Positions 36,724 to 44,734 of a DNA stretch of 64,000 nt are shown piece after piece. The position numbers and the translations under genes were made by a program. Below the pieces are notes generated by a model. It saw only the letters and a program-made list of their open reading frames with translations, had not been told where the DNA came from and did no database searches. Positions within the stretch are counted from its first letter, which is position 1, and each line of letters opens with the position of its first letter. The DNA is from Ga0077548 sp035440445 (GTDB lineage Bacteria > Pseudomonadota > Alphaproteobacteria > Rhizobiales > Xanthobacteraceae), in assembly GCA_035440445.1 (NCBI GenBank), contig DAORMJ010000009.1, positions 1 to 64,000 of the forward strand. The letters are read 5' to 3'.

Positions 36724-37554
36724 TTGCAGGATCCTTGTCGGCATCGGAGCGGCGGATTGCCGTCAATAATGCTCGCTCGCCCACGATTAAATACTCGCGC
36801 GCCAAGTCGCGCGGTGTTCGGTCGGGTAACGAGGCTAGGCTTTCAGTGATATCGAGGCCGACGATATCGCCGCCCATGCTTGCGCGCTTCCAGACGCCCG
36901 GCCGCAATAGCGTTGCGATCACCGCGCGGGCGAGCGTTGTGCGCGGCATAAATTCGATCTGCGGACATAGCGAGCCATTGGCGCCCCGCTCGCCGCGCGA
37001 GCAGGGTTCGTTATTGCAGCGGCAGTTTTCGCAATACTCGCCGCCGCCGCTACCGAGCCAATCCGCCAGTCCGCTTATCCTTTTTTTTCGGCAAACACCT
37101 CATGGACGCCGCGATAGGCAGCGTTCGCAACGGTATGCGAGAAAGTCGGGTCGAGCAGAAAGTGAGCGACATGCTCATCTTTCTTCGGATCGAGCGGCAC
37201 ACGCGCTTCACCAGAGCGCGCGTACACGTTGCCGAATTCGCCAATGCAGCGCATGGCGACGCGAAATCGCGTCAAGCGCTCCTGTAGGCCATCGACATAA
37301 GCAGCACTTGCGAGCATGTCCGCGCGCAACTCGTGACCGAGCATCTTCGACACAAGCACCGCTGCGCCGCTGCCTACGCGCAGATCACGACAAATCGAAT
37401 CCACCTCGGCAGCAATTTCATCGAGTTCCGGCTGCGTAATCGCTCGCACCGAAACCCAAGCGCCCGCACCAAGGTCCTTGCGAAGAAAGGGAGGCGCGGC
37501 TTGCAATCCAATCACAACATCGTAGCCGCGCGAAAGATCAGGATCACTCTGCAT
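36713..37554 (-). CDS. Tail assembly chaperone gpGT, product of -1 ribosomal frameshift
   Basis: The upstream frame (37554 to 37081) continues after a -1 slip at A-AAA-AAA (37087-37081) into the frame that ends at 36713, with no stop in between. The fused product is about 280 residues. The T part begins RISGLADWLGSGGGEYCENC, contains a Cys cluster (CENCRCNNEPC) that may bind zinc, and ends IRRSDADKDPANGK. The order chaperone - frameshift - tape measure is the universal lambda G/GT arrangement. A short in-frame ATG at 36949 could be misread as a separate 78-residue gene. Confidence 0.85.
37075..37554 (-). CDS. Tail assembly chaperone gpG-like (unshifted product)
   Basis: This 159-residue protein (YDVVIGLQAAPPFLRKDLGA; LGHELRADMLASAAYVDGLQ) terminates right after the A-rich slippery site (GAA AAA AAA GGA TAA). 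Together with the minor shifted product it should coat the tape measure during tail assembly. It lies between the major tail protein and the tape measure, as expected. Confidence 0.85.
   Translation of the reverse strand: MQSDPDLSRGYDVVIGLQAAPPFLRKDLGAGAWVSVRAITQPELDEIAAEVDSICRDLRVGSGAAVLVSKMLGHELRADMLASAAYVDGLQERLTRFRVAMRCIGEFGNVYARSGEARVPLDPKKDEHVAHFLLDPTFSHTVANAAYRGVHEVFAEKKG
37081..37087 (-). promoter_or_regulatory. Programmed -1 frameshift slippery heptamer A-AAA-AAA
   Basis: Eight consecutive A residues on the minus strand (37088-37081) place A-AAA-AAA in the correct X-XXY-YYZ phase of the gpG frame, two codons before its stop (37077-37075). The -1 frame is open through to 36713. Confidence 0.88.
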
Positions 37555-37568
37555 GGACGGTCTCGCTG

Positions 37569-38540
37569 TTAATAGGTTGCGGTTTGGTTCTTGAGCGTTG
37601 CCGTAACCATCGGCGCAGAATTCACCTGCTCGGCTCGATAGTCATAAGAAACATCAAGTCCGGCGGGACCGGAAATTGGCGTTCCTTTCGGAGCAAGCCG
37701 TGCATTCGGCATTTCGATCGTGAGAGACAGGTTGGCGCTGACTTCCCACACAAACTGAATGCCGAGCAGCGACTTGGCCTTGGCGAGATCGTAGTACGTC
37801 GAGTCGATGTAGCGGGTGCCGAACGAGCCGCCCGCTGATGCAGGCTCGTCGAGATCGTGGCCTGCGATCCACTTGTTATTGACGTATTCCTGCGGCTTCG
37901 CTTTGTTGTCGTAGTTGAAGGACGCCGAATTCAGCCTACCGGCCAGCACGTAGCCGCCGCCGGTATTGATCTTGAGCGCACCGGCAGCTGCGGCGAACGG
38001 AATGCGGGAAATCGCGGCATCTGGCGTGCCGCCCCCACTGGCAGCAAGTTTGTTCTCCTTGCGGAACAGCGCGCCAACCTGGCAGCGCTGAAAGCCCGGT
38101 GCGCGCGCGAGTTCGAGCGACACCGTATTCATCAAAACAGCGTCGTATTGCCGGAAATCGGCTGCCGCCAGTTTGGTCTCGCAGGTGAAATGCGGAAGCA
38201 CTTCAAGTCCTGACGTGAAAACGTGCGTAAAATTCGTAGGTCCAGTCGAAACCGGAGCGCCGAAGACGCCTTTCAGCACATAGCCGATGTGATTGAGATC
38301 GACTGGAAAATCGATGCTTCCTGCTGCATTCGGCAGGCCGGGCGCGGGCTCGGTCTGATCGCGATTGTTATGACGCGTTACGCCAAGAATGCGATCTTCC
38401 TCAAAAGGCTCGGTTTCTTCCAGGCCGTGCGAGTAAATGAAGGTCTTGATGTAATTGCCGGTCGCAACAACGCCGGGGACGGCCTGCTCTTTAAAAAGAA
38501 AATCAGTAACAAGGCCACGCGGCTGCGAGGAAGTCGTCAT
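37569..38540 (-). CDS. Major tail (tube) protein
   Basis: This 323-residue protein lies upstream of the gpG/GT pair. It is beta-rich with sections typical of siphovirus tube proteins: FIYSHGLEETEPFEEDRILG, GSIDFPVDLNHIGYVLKGVF, and an Ig-like C terminus (LDVSYDYRAEQVNSAPMVTA). It should polymerise into the tail tube around the tape measure. Confidence 0.82.
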   Translation of the reverse strand: MTTSSQPRGLVTDFLFKEQAVPGVVATGNYIKTFIYSHGLEETEPFEEDRILGVTRHNNRDQTEPAPGLPNAAGSIDFPVDLNHIGYVLKGVFGAPVSTGPTNFTHVFTSGLEVLPHFTCETKLAAADFRQYDAVLMNTVSLELARAPGFQRCQVGALFRKENKLAASGGGTPDAAISRIPFAAAAGALKINTGGGYVLAGRLNSASFNYDNKAKPQEYVNNKWIAGHDLDEPASAGGSFGTRYIDSTYYDLAKAKSLLGIQFVWEVSANLSLTIEMPNARLAPKGTPISGPAGLDVSYDYRAEQVNSAPMVTATLKNQTATY

Positions 38541-38582
38541 AAAGAAAGCCCTCCGGGGGAGCGGTTGCGCGGTCGCGCGAAG

Positions 38583-38777
38583 TTACGAGGAAAAACCTGC
38601 GATGCTGCATTCGCGCGCAGTCGCGGGGCGGTGCTTGGCGTCGGCGTCTGTAAGCAGCGCGAGCGTGTCGGCGGTAGCCGGAAGAATGGTCCCGGCCGGC
38701 CAGTCTTTCGCGCGATCGAGCAGGTACACATAGTTCGGCGCGACCTTCGCAGTTGGGGCGGCGGTTTCCTTTTTCAT
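38583..38777 (-). CDS. Small phage protein between tail terminator and tube genes
   Basis: This 64-residue protein (APNYVYLLDRAKDWPAGTIL; LLTDADAKHRPATARECSIA) has no recognised domain. ATG 38777 has AGGA upstream; a TTG 15 bases earlier overlaps the preceding stop. Confidence 0.6.
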   Translation of the reverse strand: MKKETAAPTAKVAPNYVYLLDRAKDWPAGTILPATADTLALLTDADAKHRPATARECSIAGFSS

Positions 38778-38788
38778 CGGAAATCCTG

Positions 38789-39274
38789 TCAATAAGGTTT
38801 GGATGATGTGAATTGCAGTTCAACGGTAATGTCGGCGCCGTCGATATTGTCCATGCCTGCGGCAGCGTGATCAGTCATATCCGGCTGCAGAATGCGCGCA
38901 TGCGTGACCTTGCCGCCAAGCGTGCGATCAAGGGCAAGCGCGGCATCGATGGCGTCAAGTGCAAGATCGAACGCCGCCTGCCGAGTGGGTTGGTCCAGTC
39001 CGCCGACAATCAATTCAACGCGAGCGTGCCAAACAATATCGAAACCATCGACCGCACCAGGCAACTCGGCGCCGATAAATTCTGCCGAGTCTTCTGCCGA
39101 CTTTGCGCCATTCAGCACATTCAAGAACATTTCGAGGCCATCAGAACCGAAAGCCTCAAGCCGCTCCGGCAAAAGTTCGTTGAGCAACGGTGCGCAGATA
39201 TCGGATCCGCTTTCTTGCGACTTTACCGTGAGGGCAGAGTGCAGCGCGTGCACGGCCTGGCGCCAAGCAGTCAT
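38789..39274 (-). CDS. Tail terminator / gpU-like minor tail protein
   Basis: This 161-residue protein (TAWRQAVHALHSALTVKSQE; AELPGAVDGFDIVWHARVEL; VELQFTSSKPY) has the alpha/beta pattern and position of lambda gpU-type tail completion proteins. The start ATG overlaps the previous stop (ATGA). Confidence 0.65.
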   Translation of the reverse strand: MTAWRQAVHALHSALTVKSQESGSDICAPLLNELLPERLEAFGSDGLEMFLNVLNGAKSAEDSAEFIGAELPGAVDGFDIVWHARVELIVGGLDQPTRQAAFDLALDAIDAALALDRTLGGKVTHARILQPDMTDHAAAGMDNIDGADITVELQFTSSKPY

Positions 39275-39954
39275 CGCAGTGACATTCCTAAATTCGTATT
39301 GACGGCCGCTATGTGTATTTCCGGCCAGTCGCGGATCAATTGATCGAAGATCGACCGATAGTTCAGCCGCTTGCGCAAATGCACTTGCGGGGTCAACACA
39401 AACATGAGCACGAGACGACGCTTTCGGCTCTGCAATTGGGTTGCCTTTGCCGCGCGCCGCCATCCGCGCTTGTTGCGCGATCGTAAAGCCGCAATGAAAG
39501 CCAGCACAACGCGGCCCTTTTTGATCAGGATCAGATCCTGATTGAACCGTGCCTCGACTTCCTCTGGCGACATTCGGCGCGTCTGGTATCTGCCATCATC
39601 GGCACGGCCTGATCGCTTCGGCACGTTCTCGGTCGGTATCGCGAGCAGACGCTTATTCTTGGCGACAATGACAGTATTGTCCGCGTGCGCATCGACGATT
39701 TTCGGCGCGCTTGAGAACAGAAGCGTCGCCGGATTGTATGCGAGTTTCGCGCCGCGCGGATAAGTCTCGTACCGCCAGGTATTCGCAAGCCGTTGACCGA
39801 GACCGCCGCGAACCACGTCTTCACGTAACCGCAGCTTGCCAGTTTCACCGACGCGAAGCACCGCCGCCTTATTTCCGCGCAGAAACGCGGCTTTCGTTTT
39901 CTCGTTATCGGCCTTTAGATTTCCGGTAACGGCAAGCGCGAATTGCGATTTCAC
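39271..39954 (-). CDS. DUF6441-like phage protein (gpZ-like position)
   Basis: This 227-residue, basic protein (VTGNLKADNEKTKAAFLRGN; LRLREDVVRGGLGQRLANTW; YNPATLLFSSAPKIVDAHAD) has the pattern of the minor tail proteins annotated DUF6441 in alphaproteobacterial phages. It lies in the head-tail connection cluster. Confidence 0.65.
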   Translation of the reverse strand: MKSQFALAVTGNLKADNEKTKAAFLRGNKAAVLRVGETGKLRLREDVVRGGLGQRLANTWRYETYPRGAKLAYNPATLLFSSAPKIVDAHADNTVIVAKNKRLLAIPTENVPKRSGRADDGRYQTRRMSPEEVEARFNQDLILIKKGRVVLAFIAALRSRNKRGWRRAAKATQLQSRKRRLVLMFVLTPQVHLRKRLNYRSIFDQLIRDWPEIHIAAVNTNLGMSLR

Positions 39955-40280
39955 TTTAAGCCAAAAGTCCAGATCAGACGATCTGGATCGTCCTGACGCG
40001 GCGCGTCGATGATCGTCAGCACTTTGCCGCCAGCAAGCGTGAAAGTGCTGCCTTTTTTCGGAGTTGCAACTTCGCTCTCGCGAACCTCGCCAACGATCGA
40101 CTCGCGGAATACCTTACTCTCGCGCAATTCGAGAAGATCTTCGTCGGGGTTCGATATAATAAGCGAGCAAGGGACCGGCACTTGCCCACTACCGGGCGCG
40201 AGATATGCGGCCGCAAGTTCCCCGAAAATCGAATGTTGCGGTTGAAGCGCAACGGCAGCGATGCGTTTAAACAGCGACAT
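39951..40280 (-). CDS. Head-tail connector protein (gpFII-like position)
   Basis: This 109-residue protein (MSLFKRIAAVALQPQHSIFG; EDLLELRESKVFRESIVGEV) has the size and beta-rich nature of head-tail joining proteins. ATG 40280 is preceded by GAGAGG. It overlaps the DUF6441-like gene start by four bases. Confidence 0.65.
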   Translation of the reverse strand: MSLFKRIAAVALQPQHSIFGELAAAYLAPGSGQVPVPCSLIISNPDEDLLELRESKVFRESIVGEVRESEVATPKKGSTFTLAGGKVLTIIDAPRQDDPDRLIWTFGLK

Positions 40281-40296
40281 TCCAAACCTCTCGTAA

Positions 40297-40334
40297 AAGA
40301 AAAGCCGCCACACCTTTCGATGCGGCGGCCTTGA
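40297..40334 (-). terminator. Hairpin/terminator after the capsid decoration gene
   Basis: A GCCGCC/GGCGGC stem with an inner imperfect extension is followed on the minus strand by TTTTCTTTTA. It shares the CACACCTTTCGRTGC tip with the terminator at 22.85 kb. It probably attenuates transcription between head and tail genes. Confidence 0.6.
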
Positions 40335-40347
40335 ATTGCGAGACCCT

Positions 40348-40680
40348 TTAGATCGTGGGAACGAAAACGACTTCGCCGACCGTGGCACCATTGATGGCGT
40401 CTGCGACGGCGATGCCGGCCTTCACGGCACCGGCCGCAGTCTTGGTGAAATTCTTGTTGGTGTCGTTCCAGTAGAGCAGATCACCGGGGGCCCATACTTC
40501 GCCGGTTGCCTTGGGCAACGTGTAACGGCCGAAACGCTCGAAGTTCACGAGTTCGCCTTGCGCCGCGCTCACGGCTGCAACAGCAATCAGCGATCCGATC
40601 TTGTAACAGTTGCCGGACACAACGCCGCCGGTCGGCGCCGGCAGTTCCAAAACCTTGCCGGAGTTCACGAAATTTTTCAT
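40348..40680 (-). CDS. DUF2190 capsid decoration/structural protein
   Basis: This 110-residue protein has the typical DUF2190 order: VNSGKVLELPAPTGGVVSGN, YKIGSLIAVAAVSAAQGE and AGIAVADAINGATVGEVVFV. Such proteins stabilise the capsid (gpD-like role). It lies right after the major capsid gene. Confidence 0.88.
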   Translation of the reverse strand: MKNFVNSGKVLELPAPTGGVVSGNCYKIGSLIAVAAVSAAQGELVNFERFGRYTLPKATGEVWAPGDLLYWNDTNKNFTKTAAGAVKAGIAVADAINGATVGEVVFVPTI

Positions 40681-40720
40681 GCGAGGATTCCCGAGTTGCG
40701 CGGTGCGCGCGAAAAGAAAA

Positions 40721-40746
40721 CGCCCCGCGGTCTATGCCGCGAGGCG
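40721..40746 (-). terminator. Hairpin/terminator after the capsid gene
   Basis: The stem CGCCCCGCGG/CCGCGAGGCG (one mismatch) with a 6-base loop is followed on the minus strand by TTTTCTTTTC. It can set the high capsid to decoration mRNA ratio. Confidence 0.7.
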
Positions 40747-40766
40747 CCGACAAAACGGCAAACGCT

Positions 40767-42776
40767 TTAGTTGCCGGGGTTCTTCCAGAACGCCTTGTAG
40801 TCGATCGCCTTGGCGGCGAAGTCGAGGCGGCCCTTCACTTCGATGCCGTCCACATCGAAGCCGATGCGTTCCTCGGTGAACAGCCCTTCCTCTCCGTCGA
40901 GGTAGGCATATTCGATCGTGTCCCATTCGGCCGGATCGCCGATGATGAACCACGGCGAGTTGCCGCCGGCGTTATAGAGGCGATCTTCGACGATCATATC
41001 CATCGAGTTCTGATAGACGTTCACGTCGCTCGACTTGGTAGCGGTGACGCCAACCAGCAGCTTCTGCGCCGCAACCTTGTGCTTGCGCGAAACCGCAAGG
41101 AAACGCGGTTTCAGATTCAGCGGCTTGTCCTGCGCGTCTTTCTGCGCGCCCATCGCGATTTCCGCTGCTTCCAGCGTCGTTTCGGAGGGGATTGCGCCTG
41201 CGCCGGCGAGGTTGCCGTGATCAGCGTGGAACAGTTCCTTGCCGTCGCCCATCACCTGCGATGCAAGCAGCGTATTCCAGACGAGATCGCTTTCCAGTTC
41301 CGAAGCGGCGCGGCCGAACAGCACGGGCAACTTGCTGAACGCGCCGAGATCATCGTTGATGATCGTCTGCCGCGTGATCGCGATGATGCGGCCGTAGGTC
41401 GCCAGTGCGTAGCTTTCCTTGGATTCCGCAAGCGCTGCGCGAGAGTATTCGCCGGCCTCACGCACCCGCTTGAATTCCGGCATGCCCTGCAGTTGCACGA
41501 TCGCGCGTTCCTTGAAGTCCGGCGCATTCGACTGACGGCTGAAAGGTTTCCAGGTCTGGCGCGCAGTCTTGTAGCTGTCGCGCAGGCGCTTCGCCGCAAC
41601 ATTCGCGAGAATGTTCGGGAAGTCCGACGTGGACATGGCGCCGCCGCGCTGCATGCCGCCCAAGCCGAGAATGCGACCTGCAAGGTCCATCTTGCCGAGG
41701 CCGCGCAGGCGCTCGCCCGTGGTTTCCTCGTGATAGGCGCGACCGAGTTCGAGCAGCGAGAAGCCGCGCCACTGGCGCGACGCATCGTCGAGCGTTACTG
41801 CCGACGGGTCCGCGCGATGGAGCACCGCGTTTGCGACCGCACTGGCACGGGTTTCGTCTTCGGCGCGAACGATCTGCGAGCGAGGGGTGAGCCCCGGCGC
41901 CGGGTCGTTGGCGGCACGGGCTTCGAGCACGAGGCGACGGACTTCGTTGAGGTCCGTGCCGGCCGCAATGTGAGAGGTGGCAAAGTCTTCCGGCATCGAA
42001 TGACGCCGCGCGAGCGTGACAATCTCGGCCGCGCGGGTCCGTTCGGCAGCGGCATCCGCGGCACGCGTCTCTGCGACGGCAACCGGGGTCGGATTTGCGT
42101 TCTCGATCACCGGAGCATCCGGCACATTGCGGGTTTCGTTGGCGGGCGCTTCGATCGGGGGCATTTCTGGAATCTCCGTATTTGCGGGCTGCGCCCGTTC
42201 GATGTGAAGTGGATAAACCTGTGCGTCGGCACGGGTTTGCGCGCCAGGATCGGCAGGAACCGTCACGAAAGAGATTTCATGCGGCGTCCAGCGCTCGACG
42301 ATGCGCTTTTCAATGTCACCGATCTTTTCGCGCTGCTCGATGCGAACCTTCTGCACCGTGTAGCCGACGGAAACATTGCGAATAATTCCCGTCATCACCA
42401 GCGAGGCCATGCGATCGGCGGCCTCGTCGATGCCTTTTTCGGGGAAACGAATTCGGGCAACGCCGATATCGCCTTCGATCCAGGCTTTTTCGACAACGCC
42501 GACAATCGCGCGCGACGAATAGACGTTGTGCGAGTCGAGTGCGACGGCACCGGCGTTCAGCCGATCGAGATTGATCGCGTCGCGAGAGACCGCAAGCACC
42601 TCATCGAACGGGACCGCTTCGTCCCACCCGACCCACCGCATGCGGCGAACAGCGGCGCCGGTCGTAAAGACCACATCGACTGTCCGCTTTTCGGTGTCGA
42701 AGGTCAGGACTTGCGCGGCGCGCGTCTGCATCGGCAGCGCGTTCGGCGCTGAAATATTTTCATTCGTCGGCGGCAT
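40767..42776 (-). CDS. Prohead protease - major capsid protein fusion
   Basis: This is a 669-residue protein. Residues 20-200 form a U35/HK97-type prohead protease: catalytic His in AGAVALDSHNVYSS (His83) and Ser in IRNVSVGYTV (Ser136). A charged helical linker (about 210-370) acts as scaffold (delta domain). Residues 380-669 are the capsid (HK97 fold), with FPNILANVAAKRLRDSYKTA and YNAGGNSPWFIIGDPAEWDT. Fusion of protease, scaffold and capsid in one reading frame is known in Mu-like and some lambda-like phages. ATG 42776 overlaps the portal gene by 17 bases. Confidence 0.9.
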   Translation of the reverse strand: MPPTNENISAPNALPMQTRAAQVLTFDTEKRTVDVVFTTGAAVRRMRWVGWDEAVPFDEVLAVSRDAINLDRLNAGAVALDSHNVYSSRAIVGVVEKAWIEGDIGVARIRFPEKGIDEAADRMASLVMTGIIRNVSVGYTVQKVRIEQREKIGDIEKRIVERWTPHEISFVTVPADPGAQTRADAQVYPLHIERAQPANTEIPEMPPIEAPANETRNVPDAPVIENANPTPVAVAETRAADAAAERTRAAEIVTLARRHSMPEDFATSHIAAGTDLNEVRRLVLEARAANDPAPGLTPRSQIVRAEDETRASAVANAVLHRADPSAVTLDDASRQWRGFSLLELGRAYHEETTGERLRGLGKMDLAGRILGLGGMQRGGAMSTSDFPNILANVAAKRLRDSYKTARQTWKPFSRQSNAPDFKERAIVQLQGMPEFKRVREAGEYSRAALAESKESYALATYGRIIAITRQTIINDDLGAFSKLPVLFGRAASELESDLVWNTLLASQVMGDGKELFHADHGNLAGAGAIPSETTLEAAEIAMGAQKDAQDKPLNLKPRFLAVSRKHKVAAQKLLVGVTATKSSDVNVYQNSMDMIVEDRLYNAGGNSPWFIIGDPAEWDTIEYAYLDGEEGLFTEERIGFDVDGIEVKGRLDFAAKAIDYKAFWKNPGN

Positions 42777-44271
42777 CGTCGCTCCTTGCCGGTTCGGATT
42801 GATCGTCCTTTTGCGCGCCCTTTACGCTCGGCGCGGCTCGACGCGGATCGGATTCGAGCAGAATGTTTCGGCGATCGAGTTCCTTCATCCAGGACTCGAT
42901 TTCGTCGAGTTGCTTGTCGGGGTCCAAACCCCAGGCGAAACAGAATTGCGGCCAGGTCATCCGGCCGGCGCGAACCGCCAGAATGTCGGTCTGCATGTCT
43001 TTCAGCGGCTCGATCGCCGGGATTGCCGGCATGATCCATTCGCGCGGATAGCCGCCAACACGGCGCGGCAGTACGCCGGCATCCTGCGCGCTTTCGAGAA
43101 ACGCATCGAGGATCGGATCAAGCAGCATCGGCACAATGGTCAACCATTGCAGCTGCTCAATGAGCCGATTGAACTCCATCTTGCCGGCGCGCGTGGAGGA
43201 AAAGTTCGCGCGGCGAAGATCGCCGGTCATCTGGTCGTAAGTAATGCCAGCACCGGCCGCGAGGGCGAGCCAGTTGCACATCAGCACGGATTCGAAAGCC
43301 ATCGAGCCGGATGGCGAAACCGTCACAACGTCTTCACCGGGGTTCAGATACCCGACCATGCCGGGCGACATGGTTTCGATCCGGCGCGAATTTCCGTTCG
43401 CATCGGTGTCGCGGGAAACCCGTTCGGAGAGAACTTTCGAAGCGTCGGTCGTTTTGATGAACGCGGCAAGGCACGCCTCGACCCGCGCTTTTACGACAAC
43501 GGCTTCTTCCAGGTCGCCAATGTCCCGACCCTTCAAAAGCACCGGCGCGAGCCAGGGAATGCCGCGGCCCTGACCGATCCGCTCTTTGCGGTAAAGATGC
43601 ATGACCTGATCGGCCGGCACGCGAACTGACTGCCCGCGGATCGCGTGACGATCGCCGGGATGCGACGGCAGAAGCCAGAACGCCTTTCGCTTGCCGTCGG
43701 CACCGTATTCGACACCCTGATCGATAACGATGCCTTTGTCGGCGCGGTCGCGGTGCGGATCGAGGTGATCCGGCTCCAGCAACTGCAATTCAAGGCCCAC
43801 GCGATTTCGCGCAGTCGGCTTAACCGGCTTCATGCGCGCCAGCGTTTCGCCGGACTCGACCATGCAACCGACGGCAAGGCCGATCAGGGAATCAAAATTT
43901 CCCTGGCCTTCGGCGTCGCAAATGCGCGCCCATTTCGCGAATTCTTCCTTTGCACGCTTGTTGAGCGATTTGTTGCCCGTGCTGAACGACGGCACGATTC
44001 CGGTGCCGACGGAGGCCGCGACGACAACAGACTTGATCCGCGGTCCCCACCATGTATTGCGGATCGCATCGCGTGAGCGGGCACGAAGTTTCGGAAGCGC
44101 GCCCAAAGTCACCGCGTTGGCCGAGGCACCGGTCGCACGCCAACCAGCAGTGCGCCGGCCAACCATGGCACCGTCAAAATGACGGACCTGCGCGAGCGCG
44201 TTGCGAGCCGCTACACGGCGCAAGCCAATGGACGGCGCGAAATAGGCGATGCCGCGATCAAGAATATTCAT
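42760..44271 (-). CDS. Portal protein (lambda gpB family)
   Basis: This is a 503-residue protein. RDAIRNTWWGPRIKSVVVAA, LQLLEPDHLDPHRDRADKGI, QGRGIPWLAPVLLKGRDIGD and YDQMTGDLRRANFSSTRAGK are hallmark sections of the lambda-family portal. It forms the dodecameric DNA entry pore. ATG 44271 is preferred over an overlapping TTG 44280. Confidence 0.93.
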   Translation of the reverse strand: MNILDRGIAYFAPSIGLRRVAARNALAQVRHFDGAMVGRRTAGWRATGASANAVTLGALPKLRARSRDAIRNTWWGPRIKSVVVAASVGTGIVPSFSTGNKSLNKRAKEEFAKWARICDAEGQGNFDSLIGLAVGCMVESGETLARMKPVKPTARNRVGLELQLLEPDHLDPHRDRADKGIVIDQGVEYGADGKRKAFWLLPSHPGDRHAIRGQSVRVPADQVMHLYRKERIGQGRGIPWLAPVLLKGRDIGDLEEAVVVKARVEACLAAFIKTTDASKVLSERVSRDTDANGNSRRIETMSPGMVGYLNPGEDVVTVSPSGSMAFESVLMCNWLALAAGAGITYDQMTGDLRRANFSSTRAGKMEFNRLIEQLQWLTIVPMLLDPILDAFLESAQDAGVLPRRVGGYPREWIMPAIPAIEPLKDMQTDILAVRAGRMTWPQFCFAWGLDPDKQLDEIESWMKELDRRNILLESDPRRAAPSVKGAQKDDQSEPARSDDAADE

Positions 44272-44276
44272 GTCTT

Positions 44277-44474
44277 TCAACCGCGGTCGTGAGCGATATA
44301 CGAGGTCATCGACCGGCTATTGCCGCCGATCTCCGCTTCGATCTTCGAAAGCGCGCGCTCCATTTCATCGAGGCTGCGAAACTCGGTTTCGCGGCCATCG
44401 GCGTATTTGACTCGCCGAGCGCCGGTCGCAATCGCTGCTTTTAGCGTATCAATGTCGGCTTGCGTCCAGGCCAT
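44277..44474 (-). CDS. gpW-family head-tail joining protein
   Basis: This 65-residue protein (MAWTQADIDTLKAAIATGAR, VKYADGRETEFRSLDEMERA) matches gpW, which plugs the portal and joins head to tail. TGAGGCGCT precedes its ATG. It lies between terminase and portal as in lambda. Confidence 0.88.
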   Translation of the reverse strand: MAWTQADIDTLKAAIATGARRVKYADGRETEFRSLDEMERALSKIEAEIGGNSRSMTSYIAHDRG

Positions 44475-44734
44475 AGCGCCTCACATTCTTGAATGAAGAG
44501 ATTCCCGCGCACAGTCGCGAATGAACGCGCCTATGCGCGGGTTGCCGCGGTCGCCCCGGCGGCTGCCGATCGAGGATCGCCCCATTTCATTTGCGCGTCG
44601 GCATCCTAAAAAGGATACGGTTCACACATCATCGGGCGGCGGTACGAAAGCGCCTTCACTCCCCTCGATCGGGGGTTCCTATCCGACCTTGCGTCCGGAC
44701 AACGCGCCTTCGACAGTGCGGTATTCGACGCGCT
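44475..44734 (-). other. 260-base stretch between terminase and gpW genes with two tiny reading frames
   Basis: No ordinary gene is visible. Two short frames could be translated: ATG 44738 to 44679 (19 codons, MKRVEYRTVEGALSGRKVG), whose start overlaps the terminase stop (ATGA), and ATG 44585 to 44481 (34 codons), ending just before the gpW ribosome site. Either may only serve to couple ribosomes across the gap. Confidence 0.35.

Noticed and set aside
36713..36949. A separate 78-residue gene before the tape measure
   Set aside because: It is better explained as the C-terminal part of the -1 frameshift product gpGT; its ATG is internal and the frame is open upstream to the slippery site.
40506..42752. 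A 748-codon plus-strand open frame
   Set aside because: It is antisense to the protease-capsid fusion, with no ribosome site and Arg/His/Ala-rich composition.
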